A stretch of DNA of 64,000 nucleotides from Amblyornis subalaris (taxonomy: Eukaryota > Chordata > Aves > Passeriformes > Ptilonorhynchidae). The notes under the pieces were generated by a model. That model worked only from the letters and a program-made list of their open reading frames with translations. It was not told where the DNA came from and did not search any database. This document shows positions 24,629 through 36,130 of this stretch, piece by piece. Numbering within the stretch: position 1 is the first letter of the stretch; each line of letters starts with the position of its first letter. The position numbers were made by a program, and so were the translations under genes. The DNA is taken from contig JACAXG010000121.1 in assembly GCA_018881555.1 (NCBI GenBank), positions 1,921,858-1,985,857 on the forward strand, in the 5' to 3' direction.

Positions 24629-24652
24629 TTTTACTTTTGTACAAAAGTAAAA
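24629..24652. repeat. 24-bp perfect palindrome
   Basis: TTTTACTTTTGT is followed immediately by its exact reverse complement, with no spacer. It lies in the AT-rich distal part of the probable 3' UTR. Confidence 0.95.
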
Positions 24653-25147
24653 ATGATATTTTTATGACTAAATTCAGCAAACCCTTACCTATAACCTGCT
24701 AAGATGAAATCTTTTTTTTTTCCTTTCCTTTCCGTGTAAAACATTGGTTTTTGCAGTATGTCGGTTTGAAATGAATAAATAACAGCTGTCACTAGAACTG
24801 TAAATGGCCTCTCAGACATACCTCTGACTCTAAAGATCAGATCTTGCCGATGTGAAACCTATAAACTGAACAGTCTGCGTGGGAAAGTGCACCATCAGGG
24901 CAACAAACCATTTGAGCTGACACAGCTGTACTTATCTCCACCCCTTACCAGCCGCTTATACTTTGGGTCAAGTATGTACCTCATTGTCACATTACAGCTC
25001 ATTTTACTCCCAGTAGTGAAATTGTTTGACTTAACCATTTTTAGAACATCTGATGTTATGAGTTCTGGAACTATTTGAAATGCATAGTTTTCATCTATGC
25101 GGTTTTACCTGCTTCTGTACTCGTTCATCTGTTCATACTTGGCATCA

Positions 25148-25153
25148 ATTAAA
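25148..25153 (+). terminator. KCNA1: Distal poly(A) signal candidate (ATTAAA)
   Basis: The common variant hexamer is followed about 25-80 bases later by a strongly GT-rich run (GTTTATTCTGTCTGGTTATT and onwards), the best-formed downstream element seen after KCNA1. It would place the transcript end near 25.17 kb. Confidence 0.4.
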
Positions 25154-25171
25154 GATAATTTTTAAGGATCT

Positions 25172-28100
25172 TACCCAGGTTTATTCTGTCTGGTTATTTC
25201 CTGGAGTCTGGTTTCTGTGCTGTCGCTGTTGGCCGCTTGTGCCTGAAATGGATGGTCGGTTTATTGATGGTTTTCCTCCTGCATGGTATAAAACACGGCA
25301 GTGCAGCGAGTGGGAGATGTGGCTGTGGGCTTGGAGAGGCTTGTCAATGTCAGCTCGAGCTTTACAGCGCAATCAGNCCAAAGGTTTGGCTTCCACAGGC
25401 TTTGGCTCTAGCCCTGAGTGAGTAATGACGTGGGGCAAACTCTGCTGCCTTCACTGCTGAGCCATCGCTCAGAGCCGCCAAACCAGCAGGAGTGAGGTGA
25501 AACCTGCTGACCACGAACACTGATTCCATCCTCCAAAGGCTCCTGGCTATTAATGAGTGTTACCCTCTGAGTGCAGGCTTGAAACCAGGTCTCAAACCAC
25601 CGTGTGAGTGACCGTGGGTTTGGGTTGGGCTGGATGGCAGCAAATCCAACTGACTTGGTGTCGTTTCCTTTGGAAAATTGTTGTTTCAAGGTGTGTTTCG
25701 TGCAGAGTGCTCCGATACTCGGTGTGCCAGTGTTGTGTTGGACACAAAGAAGGCAATGGCAGAAATGCTAATTATTTTGTGCCAAAGCATTGTGGGTTGG
25801 GAGCCCATCTGCAGGTGGGGATGGGTGCAGTTTCTAGCAGTGGGATGCACACAGAGTGCTGATCACAGATTGGTGAAATGAGGTGAAAATACCCTGACCT
25901 TACATGAGACAGAACATTTTGTGTGGCCTGTCCTGTGGTTGTATTCCCTTGCTTGTTTTGCTTTCTTGGTGGAGAAAAGCTTTTGTCCACGAAATCCTCG
26001 TCCATCNATAGCTCCAAGTATTTAGTCAGTTGGTCGAATGTTACCTACAAGCGGTCAAAAATTGTTTTGTTGAGCTGTCAGTCAGGATTTGCAGTCTCAG
26101 ACGGGTCTAGTCCACGTCATGTGTGTGCTGGCTGCTTTGTGGTGGTGCTCTTGATTCAACGAGGTGCTCGTGTCCCTGCCTCCCTTCAGCGGGGTGGTCA
26201 CTGTGGTTGAGTTTGGCTGGCTCTGGGTGTGGCTGAAGTCTCATTGCTTCTTCCTTTTCTCTTTCTTGTGTTAAAAAAAAAAAAAAGAAAAAGAAAAAAA
26301 GCTTGTTTATGGTCTCTCCAGTAGCAATCTTCCCCCATTTGTTCTGAGCTAAGCTCCTGTTGGACTGTTTAGATGAAATTGTGATGTTGCTGTGTAACCA
26401 GTTTTCCTGAGTCTTGCTCTGTAACCTGTTCCTGCATTCCTCTGCTGCTTTCCTCCCATCTTGGCCACACTTCCTCCTGTGAAATACCAGACCATGCTCC
26501 TTCTCAGTCTGCTGAGAAAAGAAGATGAGAAGCACTGTGTGCTCCAGGCTTCTCCCAGGTACTGCGAGAGCTGCACTGTGTCCCGTGGCTGGCCTTGCTC
26601 TAAAAATGCTCACTCCNCCGAGTGTTGGATGAGGCGTTCACAAATCAAAGAAGCTTTAATTAGCACAACAATGCTTCAATCCACTCAGCTCCTCTAAGAG
26701 CTTCCTAAAATACCTCACATTTTATTCCAACCAGAAGACAATTACGACTCCTGAATAGAAACCTTTCAGAGCTAGCAGATGCGAATGTAATTGTAGCTGG
26801 TATATTTGGTGGCCTCCTCTCACTAGGTGGGAGCAGGAGCACGTGTGGCTCTGGAGCAGGGCAGCCTGCGGTTGGCACTGGCTGTGAACAGAGAGAGCTG
26901 CTGGGAAAATGCAGGTGGATCCCTAGGAGGAGGACAGGTCAAGGGCAGGTGCATTCCATGGGTCACCGCTGTCACCCTCCCTCAGCTGTGTGCAGTTCCC
27001 GTAGGGATTGAGCTGGGTGGAACCCTTGCAGGTGCAGTGGAATTGGCATTTAGGGCCCCACACCACCGAGGCTGACACCCAGCTGCANTCTCAGAGCACC
27101 ATGTAGGGAACACAACATAGACTTCAACTCTTTTTTCAAGTTGGAGGAAAAAAAAGAAGTCTTTAATGTATTGAATGTTTAGCTCACTGCTGTTTGGCCN
27201 TTCTGAACACAAATNTGCNTGCAAAGTTCTGCACTGAGNTCTGAAGGAAGGCTCTGCTGGGTTCTCGTGACACATCCTGCTTGCTGCTGGGAGCTGAGAC
27301 TGCCAGCAGGGTCCTGCCTCCACGTGGAATCCCTCAGGCCATGGTAGGTGCTTAAAAGTATCTTTGCCTGCTTCTTTGGGTCTTCTGTTCTGTTTTCAGT
27401 GTGTTTCAGTATTCACCTTCAGCNCAGAAAGGCCAGTTCCAGCTTACAGGGGGGCAGCTTTCCTCTGGTCCTTTTCCAGGTAGNCAAACGCTGTTATGAA
27501 CCTGATTTGCTGGACTTTGGTGGTTGCTGTGGCTTTTGCTGCCAATAAATCACTTGCAAGTGTTCCTGAAATACTCGTGGATGTGCTTATGTCCCTCTAC
27601 CCTGATACCCTGCAGCTTCAATTAGTGCCACTAAGTTTGGTTGTTTCAGTAGCAAACTTTTTTTTNGGACAAAATTTGAAAAGATGAAAGGGGAAATAAG
27701 TATTTCCCAATTTGTGCCTTGAATGGGGGAATTTTTAAAACTGTCTTTTTCTTTTTTTTTCTTAAATTGAGTTATCATGGCATTACTTATTTTGGAAATA
27801 ATTTAAAAAAATGGAAAAAGATCTCTGTTACTTGGGGTACACACNTTTGTTATGATTATTTAGGTGATAAAAATGGCTGTGTTCCAAGAGAAGAGCATTT
27901 ACTGCTGATGGGGCTTCGATGTAAACTCTTGTGCTATTTAATATTTAAACCCNGAAGAGGGTGAGCTGAGCAGTGGCAGGGGGGTGCTCGGGGGGGCTGA
28001 GCAGTTCTGGAGTCGCACCCACAGCTGCTCACTGCAGTGCAGGGCTGCAGCTGGGGCTGGGGCTGGCCCACCGCGCTGAGACCCCAAAGCCACCCTGGGC

Positions 28101-30326
28101 TGTTGCTTCAGCAAGGCAATGGTTCAACTCAAGAATGGAGGAACTTCAAGGCTTCAGACAGCAAGTGAGAGGAAAACACTGATCTGGTACAAACTTGCTC
28201 GTCCTGCGCAAATTTGTGCAGTAAATGGTGGTGGGCTGATGCCTTCCTGTGGGCTTTGTGCTATGTTGGCTCCTGGCATTTTGGCTCTTAACATTTTGCA
28301 CCTTGTTTCTTTCTGCTTTTGTTTGTCCTCTTGTGTTTGGGGCATGGGAGTGGCACGAGCCAGAACCCTGCCACGTTCTGTGCTGGGGCTNGTCTGCCCA
28401 GAACACACACGGTGTGCAGTGTTTGCTGGATGCCCCAGCACGTCTGTGTGCGTGGTGTGCAGGCTTCGAAGCCACTGACCCAGTGCTCTTGGGGTGATGC
28501 TGGATCGATCTCCAGCCTGGCATCTTGGGATGAGAAATGCAGTAAGATCCTGGTGCCATTACCAGCTGTGATGCCTCCCTGGTGTCTGGGCAGGCCTGGA
28601 GTTCTGCTCTGGTCTGCCTTGGCCGTGTGTCTGTTGGCCCTGTGAATATTTCATGTGCTGTTCTCGTCACTCGGTAGCACTCCNGCGTGTGCTGTTGGAG
28701 GGCAGCCGTGCTCTGTCCCAGGAGCAGCTGCCTTTCAGACACGGGCAGGGAGCTCTTGTGTCAGCCCCTTAAGTCAGCAGAGGGTTTGGGGCTGCCCCAA
28801 ACTGTGCTGTGTTCACACAGGCTATCAGCCTTATTTATCAGAGGGCACCGAACAGCAGTCGGAAACTCTGGCAGTCAATAGCTTCAATTATTAATGACAG
28901 GCACAAGCCGAGGCTGCTATCCCAGCAGGGGACACAGCCTCTCTTGCTGATGCACGTTCAGGGCCTGCACTCTGTCTGACAGGGCTGGGATGGCCTGTCC
29001 TGCTCTGCGCATGGCTGTGAGCTCACCCGTTTGGGACACTCCAGAGAGCAGCACCGAGCAAGGTGTCCCCACAGCCCCACTCCTAGCTGGAATATTCGTG
29101 ACTGGCACGCAGGCTGCAGAATGGAGGGATGCTGGTCTTTTGATTCCTGAGTCTCTTTTGGGTAGTGCTCATTCAGTTCCTGCTCCTGTGACTTGGGTAC
29201 CAAAATGGACGTGAAGGACGTGGGAGCAGAGGCTTCACTGGCTGCCTTTGTGCAGCTCACTGGTCCTGTGGAGGATGAAAAACGCCCTGGTGCAGGTCAA
29301 TATAACTCATTTCTTATTNACGTCTGATAAAGTTTTACATAAATAAGAGCTTTAGTTTGGCCAATAGGGAAGCATCTTGCCTATCAGGTTCCACTGTGGT
29401 ACAATAAATAGGAAAAAAACACCTTTATTTTAAAGGAGTGATGTGTTAAAGTGACCCAAAATATATTTTCATTTATTGGTGTTTTGTGGCTCTGGACAGT
29501 GTTCTGTGATCACACAGAGTGTGTGCTTTAAGATACTAAAAGCTGGAGGCAGTGAAATACAGGCACGAGCATCCTTTATTTTGCCCATAGGCCCCACAAC
29601 CATGATGCTGTTTTAGTGCAGGCTTAAATTCTTCTCTTTCACTGTGCATAGATTTGAACTGAATATGGAACAGTTTATGGAAACCATGAGTGAAGGCTGG
29701 AGAATCAATTTTATATGATCTAAGATACATGGAAAATGTCAGCTCTCATGGAGACAGCTACAGAGCAAGCAAACTTGTTAATTCCTACTCTTCTCCAGAA
29801 TTTTTTAACACTCCTGTGATGACGCTACTGTAGCAGTATCAAAAAGAATGATTTACTGTAGTGGAAGTTCATATGCTCCAGGCTTTATTTGCTTTTACAA
29901 GAGAACCTAAAACCTCCTGCAGATAAATGTTATCTGGAAGTGTAGTGGAAGGAAGTAACTCTTTGTCTCACAGTAAATCTCTGCTGTGATACCTTAAATC
30001 CGGTTGTGTCTCTTACTTTGAGCAGAGCANTGTTAAAAGCACGTACCAGCACTTTTTTTTTTTCCCCTACAAACATAACCTACGTGCACTTTGGTGGTGA
30101 ATCTTCTCAAATTCAGTCTGAATTGTACTAAAACTTACACCCAGCTTCAGGACTTCTCACACTCCGTGGTGAGAAGCTGATGAGCAATGATGGTGACAGA
30201 GCCATTCAAATGGCTGGGTCTTTGCAGAGCATCCTGGCTGGTGGGACGTGACTGATGCCTCCACATCACACAGAAAGTTATGGGATACATCCCAGGGGAT
30301 TTTTTGGTTTGTTTTAGGGTGGGGGA
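25172..30326. other. Non-coding stretch, no gene seen
   Basis: No protein family, RNA gene or CR1 copy was recognised. It contains an A-rich tract at 26273-26300 and a cluster of Ns at 27200-27239. Two short segments (26640-26790 and 28840-28900) hold closely packed homeobox, SOX and TCF-like words and are listed as enhancer candidates under findings. Confidence 0.5.
26273..26300. repeat. A-rich tract
   Basis: Poly(A) with two G interruptions, 28 bases. Low-complexity sequence. Confidence 0.8.
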
Positions 30327-30605
30327 GGATCAGAGAACCATAGAATGACCTGGTTTGGAAGGGATCTTAAAGATGATCTATTCCCACCCCCCTGCCATGG
30401 GCAGGGACACCTTCCACTATCCCAGGCTGCTCCAAGCCCGTCCAACCTGGCCTTGGACACTGCTAGGGATGGGGCAGCCACAGCTTCTCTGGGCAACCTG
30501 TGCCAGGGCCTCACCACCCTCACAGGGAACAATTCCTTCCCCATATCCCATCTAACCCTGCTTTCTGTCAGTGTGCAGCCATTCCCCTTGTCTGTCACTC
30601 CAGGC
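30327..30605 (-). mobile_element. CR1 LINE fragment, 5'-truncated, 3' end present
   Basis: Reverse-oriented CR1. On the + strand it opens with AACCATAGAATGACCTGGTT, passes TGCCATGGGCAGGGACACCT and GGGGCAGCCACAGCTTCTCT, and ends in TGTGCAGCCATTCCCCTTG. It is the first recognisable CR1 copy downstream of KCNA1. Confidence 0.93.
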
Positions 30606-33600
30606 CCTCCCAGGATGGTGCCGAGGGAGGGGGTGAAGCTCCTGTCCCTGCTCAGGGAGGCAGACCAGGGACCACTTGGATGCTCAGCTGGTTTGAATGG
30701 GTTGGGTTCCGGGGAAGGCAGTGGCCCTGGGAGAGATTACCAGAGCGAAGTGAATGAGCTGGAATCAGCCATGGAATTGTAGTACAAAAGCAGCTTAGGG
30801 CCGTGGGGAGCAATTGAGGGCATTTGTCTGTGAACACCCGTGTGCTTCCGAGCTGATCTTTCCAAGTGCCCTAAATTCCCNTGGAGTTCAGCACCTCCTG
30901 ATATGTCACTGAGCAGGAATTACACTCACAATGACATGTGGAGAGGCAGTAGACGCTGCTGTTTGAATGGTGTTCTCTGGTTAGNCCAGGTGAAATTCCC
31001 GTGCCCGTCCCCCACTCAAGACAGGAACTGTGGGTGGGAAGCACCAGGTAGAATGGAGCCCTGGATCCCANAGTGTGACTACACTAAAAATATGAGCTAA
31101 AACAAGGATTTTTATTTTTTTTAATATAATCTTGGTGATTAGTGTTTAAAATAAAGCCCTCTCTGATTATTTGTATTCAGTAACATCTGGAGTGAGGCAG
31201 GTGTTTTATGGATAAATGGGAGAAAAGCTCTCTGACTCATTTCATTTGCAACCNGTGTGAGCAGCATCTCTGAGCAAGCTGAGCTTGTGGCTGATGGAGA
31301 AACTGAGATAGAAAAAGGTCTTGCTATTTCTCAATTGTTCAAACTCTCCTGGGTAATACTTTGGACTGATTTATTCTTTGCTGCACTGTTTCCTTCAGGG
31401 TTTCTGTTGAGTAACATGGAGTAAAGCTCAGTAGGAGCAGCAAGGTTCTGGTCATTTTATGGGTCTGCTAGGGAATGGATTTGGCAAATGTCTCTCTGCT
31501 CATAAATATTGTGAAGAGACATTATAACCTATTGATGATGTGACCGAGTTACAGCCTGCAAGCCATGGTTTGAGCCTTCCCAGGCTTTAGGGTAAATAGC
31601 TACATTAAACAGCCACATCTACAAATTCAGTGGTCAACACACATGACAGTTTGCTCTGAGAAAATGTGGGTGCCATCACTGCCTGACTCTGCAGAGCCCT
31701 TGCCCATGGAGGTAGAGAGAATTCCTGGTGTGCTGGGCTCCGGGGCACACAGGAGCTCCTTGTGGTCACCTGAACTTCAGCCTCTGGAACAGGATCACCA
31801 CCAGGGGTGAGATGGAAACCTCTCCCAGGGCATCCTGGTCCCCTTGGCCCGCCTCCCCACCGTTCCCCTTGTCATTCCTTGTGTTCCCAGTTTCCCAATG
31901 GATGGTGTCTGCAAACACTTCCATAGCCTGTGGCACTCCCCCTTTCCCAGAGGGCACAGTGTGCTTTTGGCAGCTGCAGGCTAATCCTGGCCACATCTTC
32001 CTTCTGTGGTTTACATGCCTTAGAGCTGCTTTCCAAGCTGGAGGGGAGGGAATCCTGGCTCTGGAGCGATGCAGCTCAGCAGCATGGCGGGAAGCAGGGG
32101 AGGGAAGGATAATGCAGGGAGGACAAAGCTGGTTCACTTGTTTCTGCTTCCTCACGTTGGCTTTCCGAGGACATGGTCATCTGTACGTGAAGGCTGAAGA
32201 TAGAGGGGGAATTAATGTACTGACTGACCAAGGGGCGTTCTCGGGTCTGGACCTTTGGTAGGCCACTGGTCAGACCAAGCCTGCTGGGGNTGTGAGTCCC
32301 TTGGGTGCATAAAAGGTCTTGGCAATGGGAACTGCTGCAGGTCCCCTGATTTCCTCTAAGCCCTGCCGGCTTACAGCAGGTGCAGATCGCTCTGGTGGCT
32401 TCAGCAGCAAAAATAATGTGGAGAGAAGAGAGGGGAGGTGGGTGTGGAGGTTTTTCAGCAGGCATTCCCACCCATTCAGTGTGCTCACACACACAGACAC
32501 GCTGAGTGTTCCTGGGAATTTGAGAGGAGGACACTTGAATGCGTGAGCATGCTTATTTAGTACCCCTCTAATTGCAGCAGGAGGAAACACTGCACATTAA
32601 CCAAAATAATGGNGGTACAGACAACACTCCTGCCCATGGCAGTGTGAGGCACACATCCCAGAGAAAACTCTGCCTGCATGCCATGGAAATATCTTAATTA
32701 TTTGTGTTTGCTGCTTTTGATAATTGCTGATTAGTGCTGTGTGGGATTCAGGCAAACAGTGGAAAATTACATTCATCATAGCCTGAGGAGAGAGTGGAAA
32801 CATCACTGTGGTTTGACGGCAGTGTGGAACAGATGCCGCCACTGTAACAATCCAGGCACAAAGGACAAGCTCTGCATGGAATTCGCTGTCACAAATCACT
32901 CGTGTCTTCCTTCAGGTCAGTCACTGCCTGTGAAAAGGAACATGGACAGAGCTGCAGGCTGGGAGCCTCGTGCTCACCTGGGACCAGCAGTCTCTGCAGG
33001 ATCGGGGAAAGATGCTTAGATTCTTCTGGTGTAGGGAATCTGCTGCCCTGCAACCTGATTTCCAGAGGAGTAGGAGGAGGGGTGTTGGGCTTTGTCCAGT
33101 TTTGATGTGAGTGTTAAGAGTCAGAGAAGGTAAAGGGGTCTGGAGTCACACACAGAGCAGAGCTCGCTGCCCTGGGGTCAGATGGAAGGGACTTTGGCCT
33201 AAAGGGTGTTGCATCAGTGTTCTGGAAATATTGATGTGTTCACAGACCTGCGGCTGAAGTAGGAGGGAGAGGAACTTCCACGTTCCTCAGCTGAATTACT
33301 TTCAACAACATAAAAATCTCAGCTAGAGAAAACTAGCAGAAAAGAGTTTTGAACTAGGCAAAAACATGATTTGAAGCAGAAGCTTTCTCTTTCCTCCAGA
33401 ATTTTTCAGCAACATACCCAAGAGTTCTCTTGTTGGCAGAAGAAAACATTTTGCTGTCCAAAAAGACTAAAAAAAATCCCCAATCAAAAAACTGTTTTGC
33501 CTTCTAGTCTTATGGACAAATACATTTTTCCTTTGAGGGTGAAAGGGAACTGAAAGAAATGTTCACACATTTAGCAGATTTCGTTACAGTGAGCTCCCTG

Positions 33601-34704
33601 ATCTGTTGCAGTCAGTACCTGTGAGCTGAGTGTTTCCCTGCCAAAAAGGGGATTGTGTGGAGCTGCTGCAGCGCAGGCTCAGCTTTTCCAGAGGGTACCA
33701 CCTCCCACAGCTCCAGTCCAGCTACACCTTCCTCTGCCTGCTGTGGGGAGAGAGCAGAACTCGTCATGTAGAGAGAACAGAACTTACTGGGGGGGTCAAC
33801 AGAANTCCCAAAGGCTTTGGAGACTCTCTGATCACCAATGTTTTATAGACAAGATAACTCAACTTTTATCCCACTTTTTGGCTGAAAAAGGCTTTGATGG
33901 ATAATTTTCAATCAGAAGAAATGATTAATATTTTGATCTTTTTCAGGGTTTACATGGCTTGGAGCCATGAGTTTCTAGTAATGGGACTCCCATCAGCAGA
34001 GTGATTAGGCCTAAAGACATTCCCTGTTCAATGAACTCCTGCTTGCCCCTTCTGGGGAGCATTTTAATCTCATCTAAGAGTACCCCTTGATTAATACATC
34101 TAAAAGATANAAGTCCAGCCCTTTCAGCATGGGACCTTTGAGTGCCCAGTTGTTCTGATTTCATAGGAGAGGCAAAAAAGCTCAGCAATCTTCGCTGCCA
34201 TTCCAACATCTTCAATCACTGGAAAGTGTGACNTCCTACATTTTCTCTTCTCCAGTGCCTTTTTACTGTGACTGTTNCCCGTGGTGACAGTTAATACCCC
34301 ACTTTCCCCTTTGGTCCCTGCACGTTCATGGCAGATGTCTGTCACTTCCCTCAGCCCTTTTACCTCGACTTGATGTAACATTTCGTATGGGAGAGGCTGG
34401 GCAGATCTCTGAAAGCAAAAAGGGGAATAAAATTAGAGCAGAAATAATTTCTGGAAGTCTTTTTTTTGTCACACTTGAATGGAATTGTTCCAGGTTCCTT
34501 CTACGCTTGCCATAGGGACGATCCCAGGAATCGAGGCAATAATGTGAGGCACAGTCTCTGTCTGTCTGTGCAGTTTGTGTGCGTGGGGCCAGCTGGAGGA
34601 TCCATACCGTGTGCTATTTAAGGCACCACGGAGACATGGACCTTATGGCTGCAGAGAAGCTGTGTCTTAAATTAGCCCATTGACTTCTGGGCACTGCGTT
34701 TGTG

Positions 34705-34748
34705 CCGGGGCTGTGAAGCTGTTTGTTTCCGGGGCTGTGAAGCTGTTT
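34705..34748. repeat. Short tandem duplication, 24-bp period
   Basis: The 20-base block CCGGGGCTGTGAAGCTGTTT occurs at 34705 and again at 34729. Confidence 0.85.
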
Positions 34749-36029
34749 CTGTGGCTGCCTGGTTATTGGGGCTCCCTGCCCTCTCACTCACACCCTGCAG
34801 AGGATATGGGCAGCTTGGCCATGTCAGGTGACAGGGCTCATCCAGTTTTTCATTGCCTAAATGTGCCAAATTGTTCTGCAAACCGTGGCTCTCCTTTAGC
34901 ACTGATTTCTGGTCAGTGAAGAATCACATTCTGGGCTTGCTCTGTGGGTTTTTGGAGTTGGATTTCGTAGCTCTGCCTACCATCCTGATTTCCCTTCCTG
35001 TCCAGCCTCAGTTGCTTCCCTCCTTGGAAATCCGGGTGTTACACTGATGGGATGAAGAAGCTCTGATCACCTCCATGGTGGCAGAGCTCTCTGATACAAT
35101 CCAACCCATTGCTACCGTTCATTTGTGCAATTCCATCTGGGTTTCCATCCTTTTATTATATCCAAAACATTACGTTTCCAGTCTGCTTCCCGAAGCTCTG
35201 CGCTGAGGATCGCCCACGCTGCCTCTGCTGCCTCCTCATGCCCATTCACTTTGTTCTTCTGTCAGAAGGCACAACCAGGTCTGTCTAACAGGGATTTGGA
35301 GCTCTGGGGCTTTTTTCCCCCTCTAGTTNTAAGAAGCACTGCGCCGTGTCCGAGGCGTGTCCTGCTGGCTCCAAAGGGAGCAGCTCAGCGTGACCCAGGG
35401 CAGCGAGAGCCTCACGGCTCGCAGCTTGCCTTTCATGTTTGGCTGCCGTGGAGAACGGAGAGGCAGGGCTCGCCCAGCTTGCTCCTTTCATGTTTGGAGG
35501 GGCTGGCGTTGCTCTTGAATGCTCCTGGTGCTCAGATNTCTTGACCTTTTGCAGGGTCCCTCCGTGATGCTTTTAAAATGATGCTGGAGGTGTCTGGCAG
35601 CTCCGTGGGCGCTCTGGGATGCAGGCAGGCCTGAAATAGAGCCACACATTTGTGTTGGTGTGAGACAGCCAAGTGGTCCTCAGTGACTTTTGGGACCCTG
35701 GAAACCAGTGACCCCCTGTAAACACCCTCTCCTGGAGTGCCTCCCTGGGAATGCTGCACTTGAATGCTGTTTCATAAAATCACACGGCTGCACAGCCACA
35801 AACCCGTGAAATTCCCATCCCTGAACAGGTCCTGGTAGTGCTAAACTTGGAACTCAATTAGGTCATATTTAACTGGAGCTTCACAGCTGAATGTCCTACA
35901 TAAACCTCTGAGAATGGAAGGGCAAGGCAGAGTGTGGGAGCGTGGATGGGACTCACCTGCAAGGGGAAAGGCACTGAGATGGAGAGAAGTCCCTGTGTGA
36001 GGTCTCCAGGGAGATTACTGAGCTTCAAG

Positions 36030-36130
36030 ATGGACATTGGAAGAAAAATAAAAGTCACCATGTGGGTAGTTTGGCAGTGGAATGAGTCATCCAGAGAGGT
36101 GTTGGAAACCCTAGCCTTTGAAATTCCCTG
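36030..36130 (+). mobile_element. Possible decayed CR1 fragment
   Basis: The order of partial matches (GACATTGGAAGAAAAAT, GTAGTTTGGCAGTGGAATGA, CCAGAGAGGTGTTGGAAACC) follows the CR1 3' region (gacatcaggaagaaat, then gcactggaa, then cccagagaggt, then gtggatgcc). Divergence is high, so this may be an old copy or coincidence. Confidence 0.35.

Larger units (their letters stand above)
18627..25171 (+). other. KCNA1: Probable KCNA1 3' UTR (extent uncertain)
   Basis: No reading frame or repeat element interrupts this stretch after the stop codon, and mammalian KCNA1 has a multi-kilobase 3' UTR. 18.63-20.1 kb is AT-rich with TTATTTA-type elements. 20.16-20.75 kb is clearly more GC-rich. Later parts are again AT-rich. 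Poly(A) signal candidates are ATTAAA at 19713, 20935 and 25148, and AATAAA at 21311, 24525 and 24774. The distal ATTAAA is followed by a long GT-rich run, the best downstream element of the set. The GC-rich middle means a shorter UTR is also possible. Confidence 0.5.
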
